Below are positions 7,995 through 17,535 of a stretch of 64,000 nucleotides of DNA, one piece after another. The stretch is from DATAPD01 sp036265385 (GTDB lineage Bacteria > Acidobacteriota > Terriglobia > Terriglobales > Acidobacteriaceae). A program made the translations under genes and the position numbers. Under the pieces are notes generated by a model that saw only the letters and a list, made by a program, of their open reading frames with translations, was not told the DNA's origin and did not search any database. Positions within the stretch are counted from its first letter, which is position 1; the number at the start of each line of letters is the position of its first letter. Location: assembly GCA_036265385.1 (NCBI GenBank), contig DATAPD010000042.1, forward strand, positions 248,001-312,000, written 5' to 3'.

Positions 7995-9668
7995 ATGAAA
8001 AGATGGCTCTTAGCAGCCGTTGCAGTGTTGTTGTGTCTACCGGCATACGGACAGACTTCGACTGGCTCAGCGCAACAAGCGATGCAGTTAATTCAAGGCC
8101 CTGCGATCCGCGGTCACATGCGTTTTCTGGCCGATTCGCTACTCGAAGGCCGGGCACCGGGGACACGTGGCTATGACATTGCCGCGCGTTATGTTCAGTC
8201 GCGGTTGGAAGGTATGGGCTTACGACCCGCTGGCCTGAACGGATCTTGGTATCAGAACGTGCCTTTGCGGAAATCCGTCGTGAATGCCGCCAAGAGCTCA
8301 CTCACTCTCCACGTAGACGGCAAAGAAATCACGCTTGCGGAAGGTAAAGACTACGTCTTTTCGCCGCATATGCTCGAGTCTGACAGTGTCATAGACGCAC
8401 CGGTCGTGTTCGTCGGATTCGGCGTCACCGCTCCTGATCAAAACTATGACGACTACAACGGGGTCGACGTCAAGGGCAAGATCGTAGCGACTCTTTATGG
8501 TGCGCCGTCGAAGTTCGAGTCAACCGAACGTGCCTACTATTCCGATGGCCTCGTCAAACAACGAAACGCCGTGGCACATGGCGCCGTTGGAACGATCGGT
8601 CTCATGCTGCCCGAGGAATGGAAACGATATTCATGGGACTGGATTCGCCCGCAAATTGAAGCTGGTGATATGAAGTGGCTCGATGCTAAAGCCGTGCCGC
8701 ACGACACGTTTCGCGAACTAAAGGCCGGTGCTCTTCTTAATAACGACGCTGGAGCGAAGTTATTCATCGGTGCGAAGCACAACCTGCAAGAGGTATCTGA
8801 GAAAGCCCGCAAGGGCGAACCGCAGGCGTTTTTACTGGCTGCAACAGCACAAATGCATGTCGTCAGTCAGATCAGTTCACTCGAAAGTCCGAACATTTTG
8901 GCGGTCAGGCCTGGTTCTGATCCGACGCTCAAGGACGAGTATGTTATCTACACCGCGCATCTGGATCATCTGGGTATCTGTCCTCCCGTGAATGGCGATA
9001 ACGTGTGCCACGGAGCGCTCGACAACGCTTCCGGTTCGGCCACCTTGCTTGAAGTTGCTCGCGCGTTTGCCGAAATGCCCAAAGCGCCTCGGCGCAGCGT
9101 CATGTTCGTTTTCGTCACCGGAGAAGAGATGGGGCTGCTTGGATCCGATTACTTCGCAGTCAGCCCGACCGTTCCCAGGAAATCCATCGCAGCCAACGTC
9201 AATATTGACGAAGCACCCGGCATGTACTACGCCATGAAGGATGTCGTAGCCATGGGCCCCGAGCACTCGAGCTTGCAGAAGATCGTGGAGTCGGCGACGC
9301 ACGAGCTCGGATACACAATCTCGCCCGATCCTATGCCCGAGGAAGTCGGGTTCATTCGTAGTGACCAGTACTCCTTCGTCCTGCAAGGCATCCCGGCGGT
9401 TTACATCGCCGATGGGGTAAAAGCCGAGGATCCGAAGATTGATGGGCTAAACGTTCTCCGGAAATGGCTCACGACGCGTTATCACACTCCCGCCGACAAC
9501 ATGGATCAACCGATTGACTACGAGTCTGGCGCGAAAGGCGCACAGTTGAATTTCCTGATCGGGTATCGGATCGCGGAACAAGCCGCACGGCCGGAATGGA
9601 ATGCCGGAGATTTCTTCGGGAAGACTTTCGGAGGAAAACAACGAACCGCCACACCTACGGCCGAATAA
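7995..9668 (+). CDS. Secreted M28 family metallopeptidase
   Basis: Signal peptide (about 1-19, ending AYGQ), an inserted PA-like domain (about 115-280, with PVVFVGFGVTAPDQNYDDYNGVDVKGKIV) and an M28 zinc peptidase domain. Metal ligands are visible in order: TAHLDHLG, HGALDNASGSATLLE, TGEEMGLLGSDYF, NVNIDEAPG and RYHTPADNMD. These fit a two-zinc aminopeptidase acting outside the cytoplasm. GAGGGGG precedes the ATG. The 3' end overlaps the convergent transglycosylase gene by 14 bases. Confidence 0.92.
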   Translation: MKRWLLAAVAVLLCLPAYGQTSTGSAQQAMQLIQGPAIRGHMRFLADSLLEGRAPGTRGYDIAARYVQSRLEGMGLRPAGLNGSWYQNVPLRKSVVNAAKSSLTLHVDGKEITLAEGKDYVFSPHMLESDSVIDAPVVFVGFGVTAPDQNYDDYNGVDVKGKIVATLYGAPSKFESTERAYYSDGLVKQRNAVAHGAVGTIGLMLPEEWKRYSWDWIRPQIEAGDMKWLDAKAVPHDTFRELKAGALLNNDAGAKLFIGAKHNLQEVSEKARKGEPQAFLLAATAQMHVVSQISSLESPNILAVRPGSDPTLKDEYVIYTAHLDHLGICPPVNGDNVCHGALDNASGSATLLEVARAFAEMPKAPRRSVMFVFVTGEEMGLLGSDYFAVSPTVPRKSIAANVNIDEAPGMYYAMKDVVAMGPEHSSLQKIVESATHELGYTISPDPMPEEVGFIRSDQYSFVLQGIPAVYIADGVKAEDPKIDGLNVLRKWLTTRYHTPADNMDQPIDYESGAKGAQLNFLIGYRIAEQAARPEWNAGDFFGKTFGGKQRTATPTAE

Positions 9669-11610
9669 TGAGGATCATCCCCGGACGCAGCGTCGCCACA
9701 TTCGCATTCGCTCGCTGCAACGCCGTCACGGTGGTGTTGTAAGCAGTGGCGATCGAGTACAGCGTCTCGCCCTGCTTTACTTTGTGATGAACCGAAGCAG
9801 CAGAAGCCGTTTCCTCTCTTGGCTGCTTCGGATGTGAGGACTTTGATTTTGTCCGCGCTACCTCGACTTCTCGCGCGGCGGCCGGACTTACTGGAAGGTG
9901 AACGTACAGGACCCGGCGACCCTTCAAACTGTCACCTTTAATGTGGTTCCAGCTCCGGATCATCCGTGGAGAAATGCCGAGGTTGTCCGCCACTGACTGA
10001 ACCGTGTCGCCACTTTTGATCTTGTATCGAGTCGTGCGCCTCGCATACATCATTCCGTCTTCGCCGGCCGGATGCTTGCCGGCTGCGATTGGAATCATCA
10101 GCTTTGAGCCTGGCGTCAACTGCTCGGTTTCCATCTCGTTGGCCGTAAAGATTGCCTTAGCTGTCGTCCGATACGTACGGGCGATGCTGGCGATCGTGTC
10201 TTCCTGCTGGACCGTGTGATAACGCCACCACGCCCGCATCTCAGGTGGAATGCTTGCAATCGATGACTGAAATTTTCCGCTGGTTCCGGCGGGCAACCGC
10301 AAGACGAAAGTGTCGTCCTTCGGCGTTACGTAACGCAGAAGACTCGGATTCAAATCCTGGATGTCGCTGATTGGCGTTTCGACACAATCCGCAACTAGAC
10401 GAAGGTCCACTGGATAATCGATCTTGACCGTCTCATACGGCACTGGCTTTTCGCGCACAATAGAATCCAAGCCATACTGACTCGGATTCTTTGCCATGAT
10501 CGTCACGGCCACGATGATGGGAACATAATTTCTCGTTTCTTTCGGCAGCACGTTACGCCGATAGAGTTCCCAGAAATCAGCATACCCAGTGCGTCGAACC
10601 GCACTCTGCACTGTTCCTGGCCCGGAGTTGTACGCCGCCATCGCCAGGTACCAGTCGCCGAATTGCCCGTAGAGGTCTCTTAAATGTCGGGCGGCGGCCC
10701 GGGTCGCTTTTTCAGGATCTTGCCGCTCGTCCATCCAGAAATTCCGTTCCAGCCCGTACCCTTTTGCCCGGCTCCCCATGAACTGCCACATGCCTCTTGC
10801 GCCAGCGCGAGAAAGAGCCAATGGGTGAAATCCTGACTCCGCTTGGGCCAGGTAGATCAAATCCTGCGGCACACCCTCTTCTCTCAAGATGCGCCGGATC
10901 ATCTCTTCATAACGCCCAGAGCGAGACAACGCATTGGCGATAGTGCTATGCCCGCGCGAAGAGAAGTAGTTGATATAGCTTGCGACCTGGTCGGTCATCA
11001 TCAGGGGCAGGTCCGATTGCGTGGCGCGGATCTCGGCTTCTGCCTTGGCTTTGATATTCGGATCTACTGGAAACGTAACTTCATTTGCCTCATCGATTGG
11101 CGCCGGCTCGGACTGCTGCTCAGCGGCTGGATAAGCTTCTGCAACCGCCGGGGCCGCTTCGAGAGAGTGCAGGCTCTCCAGAATCCGATTGCACTCCTGT
11201 TCGAGTCGCGTATCTGAATGGACGTTGAACTTGCTGCTCAACAGCAGGTGAAACGCGCGATCAAAGTTCACCTTCGCCGCATCATGACGTCCCAGGCTCT
11301 GATTGCTCAATCCGGCCTGGTATTCCCGTTCTACTTGAGCGAGCAGGTCTTCAATTGCGGTGGCCGCACCCTGCGAATCAAACGCAGGCGCACTTTCCGG
11401 CAACACGTGCGGTACCGCTTGCGCATCACTGTACGGCTTTGGAGCTGAACCGGATTGTGCTTGCTGCGACCCCTGAGATGAACCCTGAAGCGTCGGAGCC
11501 ATTGCATGCGCCGGAAGCACCGAACTCGCCTTCGGAGCGGAGCACGCTACCGACCCGGCCAACAACGCCAGCGCGAACAGGGCAGATCTCAAGCGCAATA
11601 ACAATTTCAT
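9655..11610 (-). CDS. mltD: MltD-like lytic murein transglycosylase with three LysM domains
   Basis: A lipoprotein signal (lipobox SVAC, about Cys23) and a low-complexity N-terminal region lead to an SLT domain, with catalytic Glu in LAQAESGFHPLALS, then GARGMWQFMGSRAKGYGL and MAAYNSGPGTVQSAV. Three LysM peptidoglycan-binding repeats follow (HTVQQEDTIASIARTY, KIKSGDTVQSVADNLG, HKVKQGETLYSIATAY). This is the layout of membrane-bound transglycosylase D, which cleaves murein glycan to anhydro-muropeptides. The gene ends inside the convergent M28 gene. Confidence 0.92.
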   Translation of the reverse strand: MKLLLRLRSALFALALLAGSVACSAPKASSVLPAHAMAPTLQGSSQGSQQAQSGSAPKPYSDAQAVPHVLPESAPAFDSQGAATAIEDLLAQVEREYQAGLSNQSLGRHDAAKVNFDRAFHLLLSSKFNVHSDTRLEQECNRILESLHSLEAAPAVAEAYPAAEQQSEPAPIDEANEVTFPVDPNIKAKAEAEIRATQSDLPLMMTDQVASYINYFSSRGHSTIANALSRSGRYEEMIRRILREEGVPQDLIYLAQAESGFHPLALSRAGARGMWQFMGSRAKGYGLERNFWMDERQDPEKATRAAARHLRDLYGQFGDWYLAMAAYNSGPGTVQSAVRRTGYADFWELYRRNVLPKETRNYVPIIVAVTIMAKNPSQYGLDSIVREKPVPYETVKIDYPVDLRLVADCVETPISDIQDLNPSLLRYVTPKDDTFVLRLPAGTSGKFQSSIASIPPEMRAWWRYHTVQQEDTIASIARTYRTTAKAIFTANEMETEQLTPGSKLMIPIAAGKHPAGEDGMMYARRTTRYKIKSGDTVQSVADNLGISPRMIRSWNHIKGDSLKGRRVLYVHLPVSPAAAREVEVARTKSKSSHPKQPREETASAASVHHKVKQGETLYSIATAYNTTVTALQRANANVATLRPGMILIIRP

Positions 11611-11869
11611 ATGAATCAGCGACTTACGTGATTCCAGCCTGTGTAAAACGGGTTCTTGATCCTGAGATGGTACTATCGCGAAAATCGTTGGGTCAATCTA
11701 CCGAAAGCGTCAAATCTGACATTACTTTCGGAACCGGGCGGCGATATTACCACGGAGCCCCTCCAGCACTGGAACGCTTCCTCGCATCAAACAATAACGA
11801 GGTCAAAGCGTGAGATTGCATCTCGATGCCTACCTCTGTACAGTACCAACCCAACGTTTTAGGAGAAAT

Positions 11870-12313
11870 ATGAAGAAAGTGTTAGGCAAAACAGCGTTTC
11901 TTTTGGCAACGACCCTCGTACTCGGTGGCATGGCATTGTCCCAGGACACAGGGACTCAGGCGCCGCCCGCGACTGGAGAAAAAACAGGGCATCGGCACCA
12001 TTGGCGAAAAGGTGGGGATGAGAACAAACGCCTGGAACACCTGAGCCACGAACTCAACTTGACCGAAGACCAAAAAACCAAGCTGAAGCCCATCCTCCAC
12101 AATGAGTGGCAGGAGATGAAACCCGTCCGCGACGACAGCTCACTCTCGAAAGACCAAAAGCGCGACAAGATGAAGTCGATCCATGACAAATATCAAAGCG
12201 ACATCGCAGGCGTGCTGACACCCGACCAGCAGGAGAAATGGAAGAACATGCAGTCTCACCACCGCGAGCACCATGGGGACCACCACGCGAAGAAAGATGC
12301 CTCGCAGAGTTAA
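11870..12313 (+). CDS. Spy/CpxP-like periplasmic LTxxQ protein
   Basis: Starting at ATG 11870 behind TAGGAGAA, the 147-residue protein has a Sec signal (ending MALSQ). It then has two LTxxQ-type helical motifs: LNLTEDQKTKLKPIL and VLTPDQQEKWKNMQ. Such motifs mark the Spy/CpxP family of cradle-shaped periplasmic chaperones. The tail is His/Asp/Lys-rich (HHREHHGDHHAKKD), which may bind metal ions. A terminator follows directly, so it is monocistronic. Confidence 0.8.
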   Translation: MKKVLGKTAFLLATTLVLGGMALSQDTGTQAPPATGEKTGHRHHWRKGGDENKRLEHLSHELNLTEDQKTKLKPILHNEWQEMKPVRDDSSLSKDQKRDKMKSIHDKYQSDIAGVLTPDQQEKWKNMQSHHREHHGDHHAKKDASQS

Positions 12314-12335
12314 AACTCTCTCATGTCTGAACAAG

Positions 12336-12360
12336 GGCAGCCTTTCGGCTGCCTTTTATT
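12336..12360 (+). terminator. Rho-independent terminator
   Basis: Hairpin GGCAGCC-TTTC-GGCTGCC followed by TTTTATTTTGT, 22 bases after the Spy-like gene. Confidence 0.85.
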
Positions 12361-12483
12361 TTGTCCCTCCTCGTACGTTCAGTTTCCTCTAATCCTCTCT
12401 CCTTATTCGCCGATGTGACCATTCAAGGGCACAGTTACTCGACACGCAGCACCGTTGAGCATTGCCACAAGAGGAGTGCACAT

Positions 12484-13563
12484 ATGTCAGCAAGTCCGAG
12501 GATACGAGTGCTGATCGTGGACGATTCGCTCGTGGTTCGACGGGTGTTGAGCGAGGTGTTGACGTCGAATCCCGCGACGGAAGTCGTGGGTACCGCCAGC
12601 AGCGGAGAATTGGCCCTCATCCGCATCGAACAATTAAAACCTGACGTCGTCACGCTCGATGTCGAGATGCCTGGAATGGGCGGGCTCAAGGCGCTCGCCG
12701 CAATTCGCAAAACTCATCCCAAGTTGCCAGTCATCATGTTCAGCACGCTGACCGAGACTGGTGCGGCCGCCACGATCGAAGCCTTGGCACTCGGAGCTAC
12801 CGACTACGCGACCAAACCAGTGGCCAGCGGCGGTCTCGCGACAGCTCGCAAGCAGATCGAGGTGGAACTCGTAGGCAAAATTCTGGCGCTTCGTCCGGCA
12901 TCCGCCCTTGCGAGTCCATCGAGAATTTCTTCGGCCGCCGCGCCGCGCTCGCTTGCGAGGCGGGTCGATGTCGTTGCAATCGGCTGTTCTACCGGCGGCC
13001 CTGGCGCCCTCGCGCAGATGATTCCCCAATTGCCCGCAGATTTCCCAGTGCCAGTTGTGATTGTCCAGCACATGCCGCCCTTGTTCACCAAGCTTCTTTC
13101 CGAACGACTCAACCTTCTTTCGAAGGTGACGGTTCAGGAGGGCCAGCGCGGTCAAAAACTTCTTCCCCGCCACGTGTTTGTTGCGCCCGGGGACTATCAC
13201 ATGTACATCACCCAATCGAGCAACAATGCGATTCTTGACCTGAATCGGGAGCCACCGGAAAACTCCTGCCGCCCAGCCGTTGACGTGCTGTTTCGCAGCG
13301 TAGCACGCGTGTTTGGCCCACACGTTCTGGGAGTGGTTCTGACCGGCATGGGGTCTGATGGCGCGTTAGGCGCAAAAGCCATACGAGACGCAGGCGGACA
13401 AGTGATCGTCCAAGACGAAGCCTCTTCCGTTGTTTGGGGCATGCCCGGCGCAGTAGCCGCCGCAGGAATTGCAGATCTGATCCTTCCCATGGGCACTCTC
13501 ATTCCGGAAATTGTTCGCCGTGTCAGCGCTCACCGAAGCTATGCCGCCGTAGGCGCGAGGTAA
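12484..13563 (+). CDS. cheB: CheB-type protein-glutamate methylesterase response regulator
   Basis: A 359-residue protein with a receiver domain (D13/D14, phosphoacceptor Asp59 in TLDVEMPGMGG) joined by a linker to the methylesterase domain. The catalytic triad is intact: Ser169 (GCSTGGPG), His196 (VQHMPP), Asp292 (TGMGSDG). CheB removes methyl groups from, and deamidates, chemoreceptor glutamates. The start at 12484 has GAGGAG upstream and drops a 41-residue extension without receiver similarity. No cheA, cheR, cheW or receptor gene is in the window, so it is an orphan here. Confidence 0.93.
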   Translation: MSASPRIRVLIVDDSLVVRRVLSEVLTSNPATEVVGTASSGELALIRIEQLKPDVVTLDVEMPGMGGLKALAAIRKTHPKLPVIMFSTLTETGAAATIEALALGATDYATKPVASGGLATARKQIEVELVGKILALRPASALASPSRISSAAAPRSLARRVDVVAIGCSTGGPGALAQMIPQLPADFPVPVVIVQHMPPLFTKLLSERLNLLSKVTVQEGQRGQKLLPRHVFVAPGDYHMYITQSSNNAILDLNREPPENSCRPAVDVLFRSVARVFGPHVLGVVLTGMGSDGALGAKAIRDAGGQVIVQDEASSVVWGMPGAVAAAGIADLILPMGTLIPEIVRRVSAHRSYAAVGAR

Positions 13564-13567
13564 AAAA

Positions 13568-14626
13568 ATGTTGCGCTCATCATTCGCCACGCTTCTTCTC
13601 TTTGCTGCAACTTCTCTTCTCCAGGCCGCCGAACAGAAGCAAGACTTTCTGAACACGCACATCCGCGTCGTCGCCCTGGAGGGTGCCATGCGGTATGCCT
13701 ACACCGACACGGCTCCAGGGCACGTCACTCGACGACAACTCGAGTACCGCGGCACAACAACTCTGCGGCTTCAACTTCAGAGATCCGGCGCCACCTATCT
13801 GCAAGCTCGCGCCCAGACTGGATCCTTTCAGTCCGCCTTCGACGCAACTGCTATCGGTCTTTCGAGGCAGCGCTCCGCCTTCAACGTCAAATCACTTTAT
13901 GTTGGCCAGAAAATCGCTTCAGACTTCGAACTCGAAGCCGGTGGAATTGAATTTGAATACGGTGCGGGAACCGAAGCCACTTACGCGGCCAACAGCGGTT
14001 GGATGAATGGCTTCCGTTTTCGCTACAACAGCCACGGCGGGTTCTGGAGATCGACAAAATTCAGCATCACTACCGGCTACGTGGGCGACTTCCTGAAGCC
14101 TAATTTCTTCTCCCGCGTCGCTAGAATGGGAGACCTCAATTACATCCAAGCATTAGCACAGAAGCCAATCACCGACATCATTGAGGCATCGATCGAATAC
14201 GATTCCATCGATGGCGTCGGACTGTCGCGTCAAGCCTTGCTCTGGAAGCAAATTCCGGCACGCATCTTCGACGAAGCGCAATTGGAAAGTAACGTTCGCG
14301 CCACGGATTATGTCCAGGCGGCATGGGCTGCTACCGCCAAAAAACATTTCTTTCCCCGAATCAAAGCACAGGCAGGCCTTCGCTACACTGATATCCCTCG
14401 CGACTATTTCGTTAATCGCCATGGCCGCGTCGTACTTCTCAACAGCAGCGAAATCGGCCTCGGAAAGCGTGGATCACTACTGGCCAGTGCCAAGCCCACT
14501 TCTCGCCTGGAAGCTGGCATGCTCGTCTCTCGACGGCTTGATACCGACCCGATCAATCGGCGATGGCGCGCCCTCGGCTATATCAGTTATGACCTTCGCG
14601 ACGTGGCAAACCTGTTATTGAAGTAG
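13568..14626 (+). CDS. Predicted outer-membrane beta-barrel or secreted beta-rich protein
   Basis: It starts 4 bases after cheB and so is probably co-transcribed. A signal peptide (about 1-20, ending LLQAA) is followed by about 330 residues of alternating hydrophobic and polar strands with many Tyr, Phe, Gly and Arg (FELEAGGIEFEYGAG, NGFRFRYNSHGGFW, ARIKAQAGLRYTD), as in outer-membrane barrels. I do not recognise a specific family. The last residues (NLLLK) do not end in the classical terminal Phe. Function unknown. Confidence 0.65.
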   Translation: MLRSSFATLLLFAATSLLQAAEQKQDFLNTHIRVVALEGAMRYAYTDTAPGHVTRRQLEYRGTTTLRLQLQRSGATYLQARAQTGSFQSAFDATAIGLSRQRSAFNVKSLYVGQKIASDFELEAGGIEFEYGAGTEATYAANSGWMNGFRFRYNSHGGFWRSTKFSITTGYVGDFLKPNFFSRVARMGDLNYIQALAQKPITDIIEASIEYDSIDGVGLSRQALLWKQIPARIFDEAQLESNVRATDYVQAAWAATAKKHFFPRIKAQAGLRYTDIPRDYFVNRHGRVVLLNSSEIGLGKRGSLLASAKPTSRLEAGMLVSRRLDTDPINRRWRALGYISYDLRDVANLLLK

Positions 14627-14677
14627 ACTTTCCTGGATCGCGAATCCAGCAACGCACATCGCGAATCCAACACGAAC

Positions 14678-15646
14678 ATGAAATCGATTCAAGTTCAAAA
14701 AACTGGTGGCCCTGAAGCGCTCCAGCTTGTGGAGCTGCCCATCCCTGAACCGAAGCCCAATGAAGCCGTAGTACGTCTCTCCGCTTCCGGCGTGAATTTC
14801 ATCGACGTCTACTATCGCGAGGGCCGCTATAAAACGAATGTCCCGTTTATCGCAGGCCAGGAAGGCGCTGGTATCGTCACCGCGGTCGGCTCCGAAGTGA
14901 AAGACGTCGCGATCGGCGACCGCGTTGCTTACACGATGGTCTTGGGCAGCTATGCCGAATACGCATCGGTTCCTGCCGACAAATTAGTCAAGATCCCCGC
15001 CGGCGTGGATGAACGTCAGGCGGCCGCCACCATGCTTCAGGGCATGACCGCTCACTATCTCGCCTATGACACGTTTCCCTTGAAAAAAGGTGACACTGCT
15101 CTCGTCCATGCCGCGGCCGGCGGAGTAGGGCTTCTCCTCGTGCAGATGGCTCGTCAGATCGGGGCACGCGTGATTGCCACCGTCTCCACAGCCGAGAAAG
15201 CCAAGCTTGCTCGTGATGCTGGCGCCGACGAGGTCATCCTTTATACGCAGCAGGATTTCGAAATCGAAACTAAGCGTCTGACCAAAAATTGCGGAGTGGA
15301 TGTGGTCTACGACTCAGTCGGCAAAACCACTTTCGAAAAAGGTCTAAATCTTCTTCGCCCGCGCGGGATGATGGCTCTTTTCGGAGGATCAAGTGGCGCG
15401 GTACCACCCTTTGACCCCATTATCCTCACTCAGAAAGGTTCGCTTTATCTCACCCGTCCATCGCTCGGCGCCTACATCGCAACGCCGCAGGAGCTTCAGA
15501 AACGCGCTGCGGCTGTGTTCAACATGATTCAGTCTGGGAAACTGAAACTGCGCATCGAGCACACCTATCCTTTGATAGAGGCACAGCAGGCTCATCGTGA
15601 TCTGGAAGGACGGAAAACAACCGGGAAGTTGCTGCTGCTCAACTGA
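14678..15646 (+). CDS. qor: NADPH:quinone oxidoreductase, zinc-free MDR family
   Basis: A 322-residue medium-chain dehydrogenase/reductase of the QOR group. It has an N-terminal GroES-like domain (SGVNFIDVYYREGRYK; GQEGAGIVTAVGSEV) and a Rossmann domain with HAAAGGVGLLLVQMARQIGA as the NADPH-binding loop. The structural and catalytic zinc cysteines of alcohol dehydrogenases are absent, as expected for quinone reductases. It reduces quinones or other electrophilic carbonyls. The 3' end overlaps a convergent LysR gene by 8 bases. Confidence 0.9.
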   Translation: MKSIQVQKTGGPEALQLVELPIPEPKPNEAVVRLSASGVNFIDVYYREGRYKTNVPFIAGQEGAGIVTAVGSEVKDVAIGDRVAYTMVLGSYAEYASVPADKLVKIPAGVDERQAAATMLQGMTAHYLAYDTFPLKKGDTALVHAAAGGVGLLLVQMARQIGARVIATVSTAEKAKLARDAGADEVILYTQQDFEIETKRLTKNCGVDVVYDSVGKTTFEKGLNLLRPRGMMALFGGSSGAVPPFDPIILTQKGSLYLTRPSLGAYIATPQELQKRAAAVFNMIQSGKLKLRIEHTYPLIEAQQAHRDLEGRKTTGKLLLLN

Positions 15647-16562
15647 GTCTGCTTTTCGCTCTCCCTCGTTCGGACAACTCGCTCGCCGACCCGTCCCGCA
15701 CGACGTCCAAAAACGCATGCAGCGCCGGAGAGCGATTGTCCCTTTTCCAGGCCACCACATACTTAACGGATGCCGCGGGAGCACTCAGCGGAATATATGC
15801 GATACGATGCGCAAAAACCTTTCGCGCTGACGACGGCAGCAAGGTCACACCCACCCCGGTTTCAACCAGCAAAAGATTGGCCCAGATTGAAGTGGTTTCA
15901 TGAAGCATCTTCGGTTCGAAGCCTTCTTCTCTGCAGTACGCGATGACCTGATCTCTGTATCCTTGAGCAACTCGAGGGGAAAGTGTAATGAACGGTTCCT
16001 CCGCCAGTTCAGCAAGCGCGAGTTCTTTGCGATTAGCCAACGCATGGCCAGTCGGTAGAGCTGCCACGATCGGTTCAGTTAAAACTTCTTCTGTGCTCAA
16101 ACCATCCGTCCGACTGGGCGGCACCAGGAACCCAACATCGACCGTACCCTCTTTCAATGCTGTCAGCGACCGGGCGCTCAGATAGTCGCGGAATTCCAAG
16201 CTCACTTTTGGATATTGCTCTGTGAACACTGGAAGTGACCTTCGCAGGACTGTGGCCATAATGGTGGGTCCGGAACTGATGACGAGCGTACCCGTCTGGC
16301 CCTGGCTCAGTAGCGATGCCTGCTCTTCCATGCGCCGCACACGGCTCAGAATGTGCGCCGCCTCTTTCGCGAGGTCCGCGCCTGCGCGTGTGAGTTCCAC
16401 TTTGTGTTTAGAACGGCTGAATAGTTCCACGCCCAGTTCTTGCTCCAGGCCGCGGATTTGTTGACTTAGTGGCGGTTGCGCGATCCGAAGCTTTTGAGCT
16501 GCCCTGCCGAAATTCAACTCCTGTGCCACCGCAAGAAAATACCGAAGATGACGAAGCTCCAT
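15639..16562 (-). CDS. LysR family transcriptional regulator
   Basis: The 307-residue protein starting at 16562 has the full LysR layout. A winged HTH lies at residues 1-60 (MELRHLRYFLAVAQELNFGRAA, AQPPLSQQIRGLEQELG) and a periplasmic-binding-like effector domain at 90-295. Longer in-frame starts upstream to 16820 add 86 residues without homology and are rejected. The effector and targets are unknown. Confidence 0.9.
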   Translation of the reverse strand: MELRHLRYFLAVAQELNFGRAAQKLRIAQPPLSQQIRGLEQELGVELFSRSKHKVELTRAGADLAKEAAHILSRVRRMEEQASLLSQGQTGTLVISSGPTIMATVLRRSLPVFTEQYPKVSLEFRDYLSARSLTALKEGTVDVGFLVPPSRTDGLSTEEVLTEPIVAALPTGHALANRKELALAELAEEPFITLSPRVAQGYRDQVIAYCREEGFEPKMLHETTSIWANLLLVETGVGVTLLPSSARKVFAHRIAYIPLSAPAASVKYVVAWKRDNRSPALHAFLDVVRDGSASELSERGRAKSRLS

Positions 16563-16769
16563 ATGGGTCGAAAAAGTATATTCGCGCGACAGAATTCTGA
16601 CTATGACGGAGCTCACATGGATCAACCGGAAAATTTTTGAACACAACTCTGCCCACGCCCTCACCACCCCGAAACATCGTATTCGTCTCACGGTAGAACG
16701 AAGAATGTATTGGACGGAGGGCCCACTCGCCAACACAAAATAGATACACACCGTTTCTCGGAGAACCGC

Positions 16770-17159
16770 TTGCGTATCCTGTGCATTGACGACGATCCAG
16801 CCGTCCTCGTACTCCTGCAAGACGTATTAGCTAATTGTGGCCACGAAGCCTTTGCGACCTCCTCCGTCTCTCGCGGCTTGCTCGCCATCGAGAGAAGCGA
16901 TGTTGATGTCGTGATTCTCGATTACGAGATGAAGGAATTAACGGGTGCCGATGCGGCTCACTTGTTTCGTAAGGTCAGCCCCAACATTCCGATAGTTATG
17001 TTCAGCGGCCACTGCCAATCGGGGCACCGGGACATCGCAAGCAACAGCAATCTTTGGGTGGAAAAACCTGATCTGCGGAAACTGCTGACGTATCTGGACG
17101 ATCGCCAGCGTCAAAATGGGAAACGTGAGAACAAACTGAGCGCTTGCCCTACCTCATGA
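16770..17159 (+). CDS. Single-domain response regulator (receiver only)
   Basis: A stand-alone receiver: acidic triplet (CIDDDPAV), phosphoacceptor in VVILDYEMKEL, conserved Thr/Ser region (VMFSGH) and Lys (VEKPD). The C-terminal tail is short and basic and carries no output domain. I chose the TTG at 16770, which has GGAG seven bases upstream and begins 2 residues before RILCIDDD. Another TTG at 16710 would add 20 residues. The stop overlaps the next start as ATGA, so the two proteins are translationally coupled. Confidence 0.75.
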   Translation: MRILCIDDDPAVLVLLQDVLANCGHEAFATSSVSRGLLAIERSDVDVVILDYEMKELTGADAAHLFRKVSPNIPIVMFSGHCQSGHRDIASNSNLWVEKPDLRKLLTYLDDRQRQNGKRENKLSACPTS

Positions 17160-17455
17160 CTCATGCCACTGCACCTGCAATTCAAAAAACTGCTCACCCG
17201 ATGCGTCGTAGCGAACGTCTGCCCATGCACTTCGCCGTTTTGGTCACCAGCCTCAGTCCGCGCGTCGTCGCTCGTCCGCTTGAGCGGAACACTCCGGTAC
17301 TGCTGGATCTGATCGTGTCTGGGCGCAGTCGGCGAGCAAGGGTCGTCGATGCGGTCGCCCTCGGAGAAGCGGATGGTTGGCTGCTTGGGTTGGAATTTGA
17401 TGAACCTGCAAACATTTGGGGCGTCAGCCCATCGCCTCCAAGCTGGCCCAAGTAA
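17156..17455 (+). CDS. PilZ-like domain protein
   Basis: A 99-residue protein coupled to the receiver gene by an ATGA overlap. MRRSERLPMHFAVLV matches the start of PilZ domains, including the basic motif that binds cyclic di-GMP. GWLLGLEFDEPANIWGV...PPSW matches the C-terminal strand typical of acidobacterial PilZ proteins. The middle is shorter than usual and I cannot find the (D/N)xSxxG motif, so nucleotide binding is doubtful. A receiver plus PilZ pair suggests a small signalling module. Confidence 0.65.
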   Translation: MTHATAPAIQKTAHPMRRSERLPMHFAVLVTSLSPRVVARPLERNTPVLLDLIVSGRSRRARVVDAVALGEADGWLLGLEFDEPANIWGVSPSPPSWPK

Positions 17456-17535
17456 CCGTGTCCTCTAGACGAACTCTCCAGCGCACCATCACGATACCGG
17501 TATGCTCCGATCTCTGGGACGCTATCATCTGAAAA

